NCBI GenBank assembly: GCA_001898625.1
Contig: MKUP01000007.1
Location: 42,385 to 106,384 of the forward strand
DNA from: Burkholderiales bacterium 67-32
GTDB taxonomy: Bacteria; Pseudomonadota; Gammaproteobacteria; Burkholderiales; Burkholderiaceae_B
Reading direction: 5' to 3'
Length of the DNA: 64,000 nucleotides
Under the pieces are notes generated by a model. It saw only the letters and a program-made list of their open reading frames with translations, did not search any database and was not told the origin of the DNA. The translations under genes were made by a program, and so were the position numbers. This document shows, in pieces, positions 52,999 to 62,878 of this stretch (position 1 is its first letter; the number at the start of each line of letters is the position of its first letter).

Positions 52999-53508
52999 GT
53001 GAAAATCTACGTGTGGATCTTGAATGCGTTCGGCCTGATCGCCGGATTGCTGCTGGGCGGCATGGTCATCCTGGTCAGCTATGACGTGGTTGCCCGCAAT
53101 CTGGGCATGCCGTCGTTCGCCGGGGCCATGGACGTTACCGAGCATCTGCTGCCGGTGGCCACATGCATTGCCGCGCCATGGCTCATGTACAACCGCCAGC
53201 ATATCCGCCTGGATGTGCTCAATGGGCTGTCCGAGCGGGTCCGGTTCGTCATCTTCCGGGTCGCGGCGGCGATCGGCTGCGTCGTCAGCGTGGTGATCGC
53301 GTACTACTCGATCGCGGTGATGCTGGATGCGTACGACGCCGAAGCGGTCGTCATGAAGAGCATCGTCTTTCCCGAATGGTTCATCTACATTCCCTTTCCC
53401 GCCTGCTTCGCCTTGCTGGCCATCGAGTGCGGCAGGCAGGCCGCGGTGGGGGAGCGGCCGGATGACGAGGGCCGCGACTCGATACTCAAGCCGGAGAGCG
53501 TGCTATGA
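52999..53508 (+). CDS. TRAP transporter small permease (DctQ type)
   Basis: A 169-residue four-helix membrane subunit. GTG start at 52999, 18 bp after the dctP stop, with AAGGGGCAAC upstream. Four hydrophobic segments (about 7-28, 45-62, 81-105 and 122-142) and the small-subunit motif ISYDVVAR-like ILVSYDVVARNLGMP are present. NRQHIRLDVL matches the family's conserved HI(R/S)(V/L)D region. It overlaps the next gene by 4 bp (ATGA). Confidence 0.9.
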   Translation: MKIYVWILNAFGLIAGLLLGGMVILVSYDVVARNLGMPSFAGAMDVTEHLLPVATCIAAPWLMYNRQHIRLDVLNGLSERVRFVIFRVAAAIGCVVSVVIAYYSIAVMLDAYDAEAVVMKSIVFPEWFIYIPFPACFALLAIECGRQAAVGERPDDEGRDSILKPESVL

Positions 53509-54824
53509 GCTGGTGGGAGAGTCTCACGCTGCTGTTCGGGCTGCTATCCGTGCTGCTGCTGGTCGGGGTGCCGGCCGGGTTCGCCTTCCTTGCCATCAAC
53601 CTGGTCGGTGCGCTGGTCTATCTCGGCGGCGAGCCAGGGATGATGATGGTGGTGCGCAACGGCGTCGCGTCGGTCACCAGCTTTTCGCTCACGCCCATCC
53701 CCTTTTTCCTGCTGATGGGCGAAGTGCTGTTCCATACCGGCCTGGCCATGAAGGCCATCGATGCGTTCGACCGGGCGGTGCGCCACGTTCCGGCCCGGCT
53801 GTCCATCGTGGCCGTCGTGGCCGGCACGGTGTTTTCCGCCATTTCGGGGGCGACGGTGGCCACCACCGCGCTGCTTGGCAGCCTCCTGCTGCCGGAAATG
53901 CTTAGGCGCGGCTACCACCCACGCATGGCCATGGGGCCCATCATGGCCATCGGCGCGGTGGACATGCTGATACCGCCATCGGCGCTGACCGTGCTGTTGG
54001 GAAGCCTGGCCAACATCTCGATCTCGGGGCTGTTGCTGGCCGGTGTCCTGCCGGGCCTGCTACTGTCGGCCATCTTCGTGCTGTACATCGTCGTGCGCGC
54101 GAAAATGAAGCCGGAACTCGCGCCGAGCTTCGTCCGTGAAGAAGTGACGGGCTGGGAGCGGTGGCGCCCGCTGGTCGTACACGTGACGCCGCTGGTGTCC
54201 ATCTTCGCGGTGGTCGTCGCCTCGATGACCGCGGGATGGGCAACCCCGACGGAGTCCGCCGCGCTGGGCGCCTTGTGCACCGTGCTCGTGTGCGCGCTGT
54301 ACGGCAGCCTGTCATGGCGCATGCTGATCAAGGCGCTGACCGGCACGGCCGCCATCAGCGGCATGATCCTCTTCATCATCATCGGCGCCACGACGTTCTC
54401 GCAGATCCTGGCGTTCTCGGGCGCGACCAACGGTCTTGTCGGCCTGGTCCAGGGATCTGGCCTGTCGAGCTGGCTCGTGCTGGCCGTCATGATGGGCATA
54501 CTCCTGGTGCTGGGGTGCTTCGTCGACCAGATAAGCATGATGCTGATGACCCTGCCGTTTTTCATGCCCTTGGTGGCGCACTTCGGATGGGATCCGCTGT
54601 GGTTCGGCGTCATGTACCTGATATGCATGCAGCTCGGCCTGCTGACCCCGCCGTTCGGCATGCTGCTCTTCACCATGCGCAGCGTGGCCCCGGCCAACAT
54701 CCGCACCACGGAGATCTTTGCCGCGGCCGTGCCCTACGTGCTGTTCGGCCTGCTGATGTTGTTCATGGTCATGCTCGTGCCAGACATTGCAACCGGGCTG
54801 CCGCGCTGGCTGATGGCCAGGTAG
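53505..54824 (+). CDS. TRAP transporter large permease (DctM type)
   Basis: A 439-residue ion-transporting membrane subunit of the TRAP system with about 12 hydrophobic segments. Family signatures include LTPIPFFLLMGEVLFHTGLA, FSAISGATVATTALLGSLLL, MAIGAVDMLIPPSALTVLLG, TPTESAALGAL and CMQLGLLTPPFGMLLFTMRS. With DctP and DctQ it forms a complete sodium-coupled importer. The order P-Q-M is standard. The MarR gene follows after about 53 bp. Confidence 0.94.
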   Translation: MSWWESLTLLFGLLSVLLLVGVPAGFAFLAINLVGALVYLGGEPGMMMVVRNGVASVTSFSLTPIPFFLLMGEVLFHTGLAMKAIDAFDRAVRHVPARLSIVAVVAGTVFSAISGATVATTALLGSLLLPEMLRRGYHPRMAMGPIMAIGAVDMLIPPSALTVLLGSLANISISGLLLAGVLPGLLLSAIFVLYIVVRAKMKPELAPSFVREEVTGWERWRPLVVHVTPLVSIFAVVVASMTAGWATPTESAALGALCTVLVCALYGSLSWRMLIKALTGTAAISGMILFIIIGATTFSQILAFSGATNGLVGLVQGSGLSSWLVLAVMMGILLVLGCFVDQISMMLMTLPFFMPLVAHFGWDPLWFGVMYLICMQLGLLTPPFGMLLFTMRSVAPANIRTTEIFAAAVPYVLFGLLMLFMVMLVPDIATGLPRWLMAR

Positions 54825-54877
54825 GGCCCGGCGATTTCACAGGCGAGTGGCGCGACGCCACGTCGGAGGAAAAGATC

Positions 54878-55387
54878 TTGATACCTGCTTCAGACAAGGG
54901 TGAGCGAAGGGGAACTCCGGAAGCGGAGCTGTTCCATGTCGCCGACTGGCCCATGCATTACATGCTGGCCATCGATCGCCAGCACGTCCACAACATGGCG
55001 AAGATCCTCAAGCCGTTCGATTGCTCGCCATTGATGTGGCGGGTGGTCAGCGTGCTTTCCGACCAGGACGGGCGCAGCGTGGCCGAGTTGGCCGAGACCA
55101 CCGTCATCGAACGCTCCAACCTGAGCCGCCTGCTCGATGCCATGGAGGAAGACGGCTATGTCACGCGATCCCACGGGGTCGAGGACAAGCGCCAGACCAT
55201 GGTCTACGTGACGGGAAAGGGGCGCAGCCTGTTCGAACGGTCGCTGCCGTCGGTGCTGGGCTATTACCAGATATTCCTGGCCGATATTTCCCCACCGGAA
55301 ATGACGGTCTTGATGAAGGTGATCCGGACGATCAAGCGCAACGTCATGGGTTTCGACCCCCGGCCCGACGAGGACGAAGCGCCATGA
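54878..55387 (+). CDS. MarR-family transcriptional regulator
   Basis: A 169-residue MarR-type winged-helix protein. The TTG at 54878 is the start: it is preceded by GGAGGAAAAGATC, an ideal ribosome site, and no ATG upstream fits. The DNA-binding region (about 55-115) reads LSDQDGRSVAELAETTVIER, SNLSRLLDAMEEDGYVTR and, in the wing, EDKRQTMVYVTGKGR. It overlaps the sulfatase start (ATGA at 55384). As a gene within the TRAP operon, it probably controls that operon through the GTGAA/TTCAC sites at 51824-51944, with an aromatic ligand as inducer. Confidence 0.9.
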   Translation: MIPASDKGERRGTPEAELFHVADWPMHYMLAIDRQHVHNMAKILKPFDCSPLMWRVVSVLSDQDGRSVAELAETTVIERSNLSRLLDAMEEDGYVTRSHGVEDKRQTMVYVTGKGRSLFERSLPSVLGYYQIFLADISPPEMTVLMKVIRTIKRNVMGFDPRPDEDEAP

Positions 55388-56970
55388 CCCGACCCGAGAG
55401 CACCGCGGCGCCGGCGGCGGTCCGCAACGTGTTGTTCATCATGTGCGACCAGTTGCGCGCCGACTATCTGGGCTGCTATGGCCATCCCTCGATCCGGACC
55501 CCGAACATCGATGCCCTGGCGTCGCGGGGCGTGCGATTCACCCGGGCCTATTGCTCGGCGCCGACGTGCGGCCCGTCGCGCATGTCCTTCTATACCGGGC
55601 GCTCCATGACCTCGCACGGCGCCATCTGGAATTTCATGCCGCTGTCGATCGGGCAGCCGACGATCGGGGATTGGCTGCGGCCCCGCGGGGTGGAAGTGGC
55701 CTTGGCCGGCAAGACGCATTTCGCGCCGGACGTGGACGGCCTGCGCCGGGTGGGGGCGCAGGTGCAGCCGGCGGCACCGGTGCTCGAAGGCGGCTTCCTG
55801 GTGGTCGACCGCTACGAGGGGCATGCCAATCCGGGCCCCGGACACCCCTACACGAAGTACCTCAAGGCCGCGGGATATGACGTGGCCGATCCATGGTCGG
55901 ATTTCGTGATCGCGGGCGAAGACGAAGCGGGCCGTCCGGCCAGCGGTTGGGAGATGCGCAATGCGCACTACGCCGCCCGGGTCGAGGAGCGGCACTCCGA
56001 GACGGCCTACACCACCGATGTGGCGATCGATTTCATCCGCCGCCAGCAGGGGAGTCCGTGGCTGCTGCACGTCAGCTACATCAAGCCTCATTGGCCGTAC
56101 ATCGCTCCCAGTCCCTATCACGCCATGTATGGTCCGGAAGACTGCCTGCCGGTATGCCGCGACGACGCGGAGCGCGACGACCCCCACCCCGTCTATGGCG
56201 CCTATCTGCGGCACGGCGAGTCGTCGGCGTTCTCGCAGGAAAAGGTAGCTTCGCATGTCAAGCCCACCTATATGGGCCTGGTCACGCAGATCGACGATCA
56301 TCTCGGCCGGCTGCTCGAAGCGCTGCGCGCCACGGGCCAGTACGAGGACACGCTGATCGTCTTCACGTCCGACCATGGGGACTACCTGGGCGATCACTGG
56401 CTGGGCGAAAAGGATCTTTTCCATGATCCCTCGTCCCGCATCCCCCTCATCATGGTCGATCCCCGGGCCGAGCCCGAAACCCGAGGCTCGAGTGTGGACC
56501 GGCCCGTCGAGTCCATCGACTTCCTGGCGACGGTGGTCGATGCGTTCGAGGTGCCCGACACCGATCATGTGATCGAAGGCATGTCGCTGCTGCCCTTTTC
56601 GCGCAGGGGCTCCGGCGCGCCGTGGCGATTCGCCGCCGTGAGCGAACTGGACTATGCCTTTCGCGAGGCCCGGGTCCTGCTGGGCCAGGACGCCCGCCGC
56701 TGCCGGGGCTACATGGTCAGGAGCGACCGCTGGAAGTACATCTACTGGGAAGGGTTCGCGCCTCAGCTTTTCGACATGCGGGAAGACCCGATGGAGTTGC
56801 GGGACGCTGCGTCGAACCCCGGGCATGCCGGTGTGCTTGCCTTGCACAAGGAATACCTGTTCGACTGGCTGCGGCAACGCAAGACCAGCCTGACCGTTCC
56901 GTCCGCGCGCATCGTCGTCTCGCGGGACACCATCGAGCCGGCGCACGGTATCCGGATCGGTGTCTGGTAG
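55384..56970 (+). CDS. Cys-type sulfatase family hydrolase
   Basis: A 528-residue alkaline-phosphatase-superfamily sulfatase. The metal site starts at LFIMCDQLRADYLGCYG (Asp). The modified-residue motif is CSAPTCGPSRMSFYTGR, with Cys in C-x-P-S-R that is converted to formylglycine. TSDHGDYLGDHWLGEKDLFH supplies the later metal and catalytic residues. There is no signal peptide, so it acts in the cytoplasm and would need a cytoplasmic formylglycine-generating enzyme, not seen here. Phosphonate monoester hydrolases share this fold. Its place between a TRAP importer and a ring-cleaving enzyme suggests removal of a sulfate (or phosphonate) ester from an imported aromatic compound. Confidence 0.88.
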   Translation: MTRPESTAAPAAVRNVLFIMCDQLRADYLGCYGHPSIRTPNIDALASRGVRFTRAYCSAPTCGPSRMSFYTGRSMTSHGAIWNFMPLSIGQPTIGDWLRPRGVEVALAGKTHFAPDVDGLRRVGAQVQPAAPVLEGGFLVVDRYEGHANPGPGHPYTKYLKAAGYDVADPWSDFVIAGEDEAGRPASGWEMRNAHYAARVEERHSETAYTTDVAIDFIRRQQGSPWLLHVSYIKPHWPYIAPSPYHAMYGPEDCLPVCRDDAERDDPHPVYGAYLRHGESSAFSQEKVASHVKPTYMGLVTQIDDHLGRLLEALRATGQYEDTLIVFTSDHGDYLGDHWLGEKDLFHDPSSRIPLIMVDPRAEPETRGSSVDRPVESIDFLATVVDAFEVPDTDHVIEGMSLLPFSRRGSGAPWRFAAVSELDYAFREARVLLGQDARRCRGYMVRSDRWKYIYWEGFAPQLFDMREDPMELRDAASNPGHAGVLALHKEYLFDWLRQRKTSLTVPSARIVVSRDTIEPAHGIRIGVW

Positions 56971-57014
56971 GCCGGCCCGAGGCCGGCGTTTCATCGGTAA
57001 TCAAAGGAGACGGT

Positions 57015-58093
<1,079 letters not shown>

Positions 58094-58121
58094 CGCCGGC
58101 AACCCTGAAGAGAGAAAAGAC

Positions 58122-58934
58122 ATGCCCATAGCAAGCGCATTTCTGGTGCCGGGAACGCCGCTGCCGCTGCTGCGGCGGGACAATCCCCCCTGGGAGGCCA
58201 TCGCCCGCGGCTATGAAGCCGCGGGGCAGGCGCTGGCCGCAAGCAAGCCCGACGTGGCGCTGATCTATTCCACGCAATGGATCGCCGTGCTGGACCAGTT
58301 GTGGCAGACGCGCGGCCGCATCCAGGGTTCGCACGTGGACGAGAACTGGCACGAGTATGGCGAACTGCCGTTCGACATCCGCGTCGATATCGACCTGGCG
58401 AAGGCGTGTATCGCGTCCACGGCGCAGATCGGCGTGCGATCGCGCGAAGTGGACTACGACGCCTTTCCCATCGACACGGGCAGCATCGTCGCCACGCATT
58501 TCCTGTTGCGGGGCCTGGACATCCCGGTGGTGCTGACGTCCAACAACCTCTATCACGACGGGCAGACCACCGAAAGTCTGGGCCGCCTGGCCGCCCAGGC
58601 TGCGGATGCGCAAGGCAAGCGCATCGCGGTGATCGGTGTCGGGGGCCTGTCGGGTTCGAGTTTCCGCCAGGACATCGACATCGCCACCGACCACATCGTC
58701 AACGACGATGAGGACCGTGCCAACCGCGAGATGCTGGCGCTGCTGGAGCGCGGCGACGTGGTCGAGGTGCGCGAGAAGGCGCCCGACTACGCGCAGTCCG
58801 CCCGGGCCGACATGGGCTTCAAGCATCTCTACTGGGTGCTGGGAGCCCTGGGCGGGCAGTACAAGAAGGCCCGCACCCATGCCTACGGCCCGGCCTTCGG
58901 CAGCGGCGCGGCGGTCGTCGAGTTCCAGCACTAG
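58122..58934 (+). CDS. 2-aminophenol 1,6-dioxygenase-type alpha (non-catalytic) subunit
   Basis: A 270-residue LigB-fold protein that is a paralogue of the preceding beta subunit and has the length of AmnA. The iron ligands are missing: the N-terminal strand reads [17 protein letters not shown] with no His, and the position of His62 is Gln in [10 protein letters not shown]. This matches the known alpha2-beta2 design in which only the beta subunit binds iron. Later segments [20 protein letters not shown] and [20 protein letters not shown] fit the family. AGAGAGAAAAGAC precedes ATG 58122. Confidence 0.86.
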   Translation: MPIASAFLVPGTPLPLLRRDNPPWEAIARGYEAAGQALAASKPDVALIYSTQWIAVLDQLWQTRGRIQGSHVDENWHEYGELPFDIRVDIDLAKACIASTAQIGVRSREVDYDAFPIDTGSIVATHFLLRGLDIPVVLTSNNLYHDGQTTESLGRLAAQAADAQGKRIAVIGVGGLSGSSFRQDIDIATDHIVNDDEDRANREMLALLERGDVVEVREKAPDYAQSARADMGFKHLYWVLGALGGQYKKARTHAYGPAFGSGAAVVEFQH

Positions 58935-58946
58935 GGCCTGCGCCCG

Positions 58947-58975
58947 GCCCCTCGCGGCATGCCGCGAGGGGCTTT
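58947..58975 (+). terminator. Hairpin after the dioxygenase genes (terminator or attenuator)
   Basis: GCCCCTCGCGG (58947-58957) and CCGCGAGGGGC (58962-58972) form a perfect 11-bp stem with a CATG loop, followed only by TTTC. The weak T-run suggests partial termination between the dioxygenase genes and the downstream RidA-like gene. Confidence 0.55.
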
Positions 58976-58993
58976 CATGCAGCGAGTCTCCTC

Positions 58994-59413
58994 ATGGCAT
59001 CTTCTTCATCCGCGGTCGTGTCCGGCCGCGCGGCTCCGCTCGGCCGCTACCCGCATTTCCGGCGGGCCGGTCCTTTCCTGTTCGTGTCCGGAACCAGTTC
59101 GCGCCGGCCGGACAACACCCATGCCGGCGTCGAAATCCTGCCGGACGGCGTACGCCGGGACATTTGCGAGCAGACCCGCGCGGTCATCCAGAACATCGCC
59201 GCCATTCTTCAGGAGGCGGGCGCGAGCCTGGCCGATCTGGTCGAGGTGTCCACGTTCCTGGTCGACATGGATGACTTCGCCGGCTACAACGAGGTCTACA
59301 ACGAGTGCTTCGGCTACGACGGCCCCGCGCGCACGACGGTGGCCGTGCACCAACTGCCCCATCCCCACCTGCTGATCGAGATCAAGGCCGTAGCCTACGC
59401 GCCGTTGGACTGA
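58994..59413 (+). CDS. RidA-family protein, 2-aminomuconate deaminase-like
   Basis: A 139-residue RidA/YjgF-type protein resembling 2-aminomuconate deaminases (AmnD/NbaF type), which act two steps after 2-aminophenol cleavage. Visible features are [60 protein letters not shown] and the C-terminal [13 protein letters not shown], with the Glu of IEIKA at the usual active-site rim. The ATG at 58994 has only a weak ribosome site. Its 3' end overlaps the convergent hydrolase gene by 19 bp. The semialdehyde dehydrogenase that should act between the dioxygenase and this enzyme is not in the window next to it. Confidence 0.85.
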   Translation: MASSSSAVVSGRAAPLGRYPHFRRAGPFLFVSGTSSRRPDNTHAGVEILPDGVRRDICEQTRAVIQNIAAILQEAGASLADLVEVSTFLVDMDDFAGYNEVYNECFGYDGPARTTVAVHQLPHPHLLIEIKAVAYAPLD

Positions 59414-60312
59414 GATCGCCGGGGCGCGGCGCCGTCGCGCAGCCAGGCCGAGACCTTCCGCACCCACGGGTGAGCCGGGTCCGCCAGTCCCAGCGCCGTA
59501 TCGAAATGGCCGTGCTCCGGATAGACCTCGCTCGTCACGCCCGAGGGCTGGCGCGCGAGGGCCTGGGCGGCCAGCAGGTTGCTGGCGATGATGCGCGGAA
59601 AATCGCGTTCGCCATGGCTCAGGAAGAAGGGCGTGCGGTTGCCTTCCATCTGATGCAGAGGGCTGGCCGCCGGTGCGTCTTCCGACTGTGCCAGGAAGAC
59701 CTCGTAGATGCGCGCCTCGCCGCTGCCGGGTTCGGGCGCGTCGAAGACGAGGTTCAACTGCGAGCTGACGGGAAAGCAGGCCTTGATCGTGTCGGGCGCC
59801 AGGCCCGCCTGCCTGAGCAGGTCGTGCCTGAGCGTCGCGAGCGCGTACAGGTGTCCACCGGCGGAATGCCCGCCCACGTAGATGCGATCCGGGCTGCCGC
59901 CATAGTCCGAAATGTGGTCGCGCACCCAGCGCAGCGCCGCCACGCAATCATCCAGCGGCGCGGGAAACCGGACATCGGGCGCGAGCCGGTACGAGACCGA
60001 GACGAAAATGGCCGGCGTGGCGACGATGGCGGGCGCCATCAGCCCCATCCATTCCTTGTAGCCATGGCTCCAGGCGCCGCCGTGCGCGAACACCAGCACG
60101 GGCAGGCCGTCCAGTGGCTCGTCGGGCTGGTAGACGTCCACCTTCTGCCAGTAGTCGCTGCCGTAGGGCAGGTCCAGCGCGCAGCGGGTGCGTTGCGCCG
60201 CCTCCTGCGACAACGCCAGGGCCTGCCGGGCGTAAGCCTCGGCTTCCTCGGGATAGATGGGAGATTGGGCGGGCAGGTCGTCAAAAGCCATGGGGTCGTC
60301 CAGATGGGTCAC
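59395..60312 (-). CDS. Alpha/beta hydrolase of the kynurenine formamidase/BD-FAE type
   Basis: A 305-residue alpha/beta hydrolase of the hormone-sensitive-lipase/formamidase group. The oxyanion motif is [12 protein letters not shown], the nucleophile is Ser in [13 protein letters not shown], and the His is in [13 protein letters not shown]. The N-terminal [19 protein letters not shown] is like that of bacterial formamidases. The GTG start (60312) overlaps the stop of the binding-protein gene (GTGA), so it is the last gene of the leftward ABC operon; an ATG at 60291 is possible. Role: hydrolysis of an ester or N-formyl group of the imported compound (inferred). Confidence 0.82.
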   Translation of the reverse strand: MTHLDDPMAFDDLPAQSPIYPEEAEAYARQALALSQEAAQRTRCALDLPYGSDYWQKVDVYQPDEPLDGLPVLVFAHGGAWSHGYKEWMGLMAPAIVATPAIFVSVSYRLAPDVRFPAPLDDCVAALRWVRDHISDYGGSPDRIYVGGHSAGGHLYALATLRHDLLRQAGLAPDTIKACFPVSSQLNLVFDAPEPGSGEARIYEVFLAQSEDAPAASPLHQMEGNRTPFFLSHGERDFPRIIASNLLAAQALARQPSGVTSEVYPEHGHFDTALGLADPAHPWVRKVSAWLRDGAAPRRSQSNGA

Positions 60313-61298
60313 TTGGGAACGAAGCGCGTCGTGAACGCGGCGGGCGGAACGCTGTCCAGGAAGCCGGCGCCCATGACCTCGTTGGACAGGCGCGCGAAGT
60401 TGCCCAGATAGCGGATGTACTCGTCGTTCCAGGTCAGCACGTAATCGGCGTTCACCCGTTCCTGCAGGATGCGCACGTTGTCGGCGTCGAAGCCGAACTG
60501 CTTGCCATAGGCGACGAATACCTCGGGGTGTGTCTTCACGTAGTTCACCGCCTCGATCCAGGCGCGGACGAAATTGGCCAGCGCCTCGGGCCGGGCCTTC
60601 ATGAAGTCGTCATTGGTCGCATAGCCGGTCCAGAGAAAGTCCTCGCCCACCTTGTCCTTGTAGACGTCGGCCAGGTTGCCGATGGAGCGGAACTTGCCGG
60701 AGGCGATCGCCTTGGCCGCCAGTGGATCGAACAGCAGGGCGGCCGAGATCTCGCCCTTCTCCAGCAGCGAGGGCAGGAGGCCGGGGCCGGCATACTGCAA
60801 TTGGCCGCTGGTGCCCGGGTCATAGCCGAAATACTTGCTGGTCAGCACCCGCAGCAGCACCGTCGCGGTGCCCGCCGCGCCCGCGTACGAGCCGATGCGC
60901 TTGCCCTTGAGGTCGGCCAGCGAGCGGATGGGGGAATCCTTGGTGACGAGCACGTCCAGCGAAGCGCCGCGGCCCACCGGATACAGCATCGTCACCGGCA
61001 CGCCCTTGCTGCGGAACTGGGCGAAAGCCGTCCAGCCGCCGAAGCCGATGTCGACCTGCTTGCCGCGTATCGCGGTGAACAGGCCGTCCAGGGTGGGGTA
61101 GACCGAGTACTCCACCTTGAGTCCGTACTTCTTGTCGATGCCCTGGGACACCATGACCCCGGAGGCGATGCCGTTGACCGACTGCGCCAGGTCGCCCAAC
61201 CGGATCGTGACCGGTTCGGCGGCCTGCGCGGCCGGATACCAGGTTGCCGCGGCGAGCAAAGCCAGACGGCAAAGTTGAATTGCGAGCGATTTCCACAT
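60309..61298 (-). CDS. ABC transporter periplasmic binding protein (NMT1/TauA/SsuA-like)
   Basis: A 329-residue periplasmic binding protein of the nitrate/sulfonate/thiamine-precursor class. The signal peptide MWKSLAIQLCRLALLAAATW is cleaved near AQAAE. Family segments are GVMVSQGIDKKYGLKVEYS, VDIGFGGWTAFAQFRSKGVP, LKGKRIGSYAGAAGTATVLL and YATNDDFMKARPEALANFVR. AAGGAACTGAC precedes the ATG. It completes the ABC importer with the ATPase and permease encoded just upstream. The ligand is unknown. Confidence 0.88.
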   Translation of the reverse strand: MWKSLAIQLCRLALLAAATWYPAAQAAEPVTIRLGDLAQSVNGIASGVMVSQGIDKKYGLKVEYSVYPTLDGLFTAIRGKQVDIGFGGWTAFAQFRSKGVPVTMLYPVGRGASLDVLVTKDSPIRSLADLKGKRIGSYAGAAGTATVLLRVLTSKYFGYDPGTSGQLQYAGPGLLPSLLEKGEISAALLFDPLAAKAIASGKFRSIGNLADVYKDKVGEDFLWTGYATNDDFMKARPEALANFVRAWIEAVNYVKTHPEVFVAYGKQFGFDADNVRILQERVNADYVLTWNDEYIRYLGNFARLSNEVMGAGFLDSVPPAAFTTRFVPK

Positions 61299-61352
61299 GT
61301 CAGTTCCTTGACGAATATGAGGGGCCGGCCGAGCCGGCGGACACGCCCGGAG

Positions 61353-62138
61353 CTAGGGCGTGGCGGGCGCCGCGGCTTGTGCGACTTCGAGAAACAGCTT
61401 CACCACCCGGCGGTTGATCTCGAATATCTCGGGGTCGTCGTAGTCCCGCGGCCGGGCTACGTCTATGGGTATCTCCTGCTGCACCTCGCCCTGGGACATC
61501 ATCAGGATGCGGTCCGACAGGAACGAGGCTTCGTACGAGTTGTGGGTCACGAAGATGATGGTCTTGCCGGTGTCGCGCCAGATGTCCAGCAGGTCGACGC
61601 GCAGCCGCCGCGCGGTCAGTTCGTCCAGCCCGCTGAAGGGTTCGTCCATCAGCAGCACGTCGGGTTCGACGCACAGCGCGCGCACCAGCGCCAGGCGCTG
61701 GCACATGCCGCCCGACATCTGGTGGGGATAATGGCCGCGGAACGCATCCAGCCGGGTGAGGTGGAAGTGGCGGTCCTTCAGCGCGGTCCAGCGCGAGGCG
61801 GGAATCCGGCAGCTGCGCATGGCGAAGTCCACGTTCTGTTCGGCGGTCAGCCACGGCAGCAGGCGGGGTTCCTGGAACAGATAGCCGATGCGCAGCGGCG
61901 GTTTGCCCGCCTTGAACTTGCGTCCGCCCACGTCGATCTCGCCGCTGTAGCGGGGATCGAGGCCGGACAGGATGTTCAGGAAGGTGGACTTGCCGCATCC
62001 CGACGGGCCGAGAATGCAGATGAATTCATTCCTGCGCACGACGAGGTCGAGACCCTTGAGGACGCGCAGCGGCGCTGCGCCGTCGCGGCTCGGAAATTCC
62101 TTGACCAGGTTGCGGACGGAGAAGACGACGTCGTTCAT
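61353..62138 (-). CDS. ABC transporter ATPase (SsuB/TauB/ThiZ-like)
   Basis: A 261-residue ABC ATPase. Walker A is GPSGCGKST (about 44-52), the Q-loop FQEPRLLPWLTAEQNV, the signature is HQMSGGMCQRLALVRAL (a variant of LSGGQ), Walker B is VLLMDEPFSGLD and the H-loop FVTHNSYEASFLSDRILMMS. This is the single-gene ATPase type that dimerises with a single permease. ATG 62138 overlaps the permease stop by 4 bp. Confidence 0.92.
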   Translation of the reverse strand: MNDVVFSVRNLVKEFPSRDGAAPLRVLKGLDLVVRRNEFICILGPSGCGKSTFLNILSGLDPRYSGEIDVGGRKFKAGKPPLRIGYLFQEPRLLPWLTAEQNVDFAMRSCRIPASRWTALKDRHFHLTRLDAFRGHYPHQMSGGMCQRLALVRALCVEPDVLLMDEPFSGLDELTARRLRVDLLDIWRDTGKTIIFVTHNSYEASFLSDRILMMSQGEVQQEIPIDVARPRDYDDPEIFEINRRVVKLFLEVAQAAAPATP

Positions 62139-62878
62139 AGTTCAACCCTCGGGCGCCAGGAGAAGAGTCGATGCTCGATCGGCTTGAGAATCGCCAGTTC
62201 GATGATCAGCATCACGATGGTGAACAACAGCGTCCACGCCAGTACCTGGGGCATGTCCGCGAGCTGGTACCAATAGAAGAGCTGGAAGCCGACGCCGTTG
62301 GGGCGGCCGATGAGCTCGACCAGCACGGCGATCTTCCAGATGATCCCGAGGCCGAAGCGCACCGAGGCCATCACGTAGGGCAGTACCTGGGGCAGGACCA
62401 CGCGCCGGAACACGGTCCAGCGGCGGGCTTCGAACACGCGGGCCATCGCCACCAGCCGGGTGTCGATGTTCTTGACCCCTTCCCACAGGTTGATGGCGAT
62501 CGAGGGGGCGGCGGTGATGCCGATGGCGACGATGGTGGCCGCCTCGTTCAGTCCCAGCCAGATGAAGCACACCAGCGCGTAGCAGAGGCTGGGGACGGTC
62601 AGGCCCACCATCACCCACAGGTCCAGGGCCCGCTCGACCTGCCGGTACAGGCCCATCAGCACGCCGATGGGCACGCCTATCAGCAGCGCCAGCGCGAGAC
62701 CCGCCGTGACCCGGACCAGGGTCATCCACAGGTGGATCAGGACGTTGCCGGCGGCGATGTTCTCCACCAGCGTCTGGAGCGTGAGCCAAGGACCGGGAAG
62801 CACCGAGGCCGTGAAGGCCAGGGACAGCAGCCACCACAGCGCGATCGCCGCGGCGATGGAAACGAGCCTAATCATCAT
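62135..62878 (-). CDS. ABC transporter permease (SsuC/TauC-like)
   Basis: A 247-residue inner-membrane permease with about six hydrophobic segments. The domain includes LIHLWMTLVRVTAGLALALL, IGVPIGVLMGLYRQVERALD and the EAA-type coupling loop RRWTVFRRVVLPQVLPYVMA (about 170-190) that contacts the ATPase. The start is the ATG at 62878, which overlaps the stop of the amidohydrolase gene (ATGA) and is followed directly by a second ATG. Confidence 0.92.
   Translation of the reverse strand: MMIRLVSIAAAIALWWLLSLAFTASVLPGPWLTLQTLVENIAAGNVLIHLWMTLVRVTAGLALALLIGVPIGVLMGLYRQVERALDLWVMVGLTVPSLCYALVCFIWLGLNEAATIVAIGITAAPSIAINLWEGVKNIDTRLVAMARVFEARRWTVFRRVVLPQVLPYVMASVRFGLGIIWKIAVLVELIGRPNGVGFQLFYWYQLADMPQVLAWTLLFTIVMLIIELAILKPIEHRLFSWRPRVEL

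Noticed and set aside
54161-55387. A long MarR protein starting inside dctM
   Set aside because: The TTG at 54878 has an ideal GGAGG site, and the extra 239 residues would be the shifted frame of dctM.
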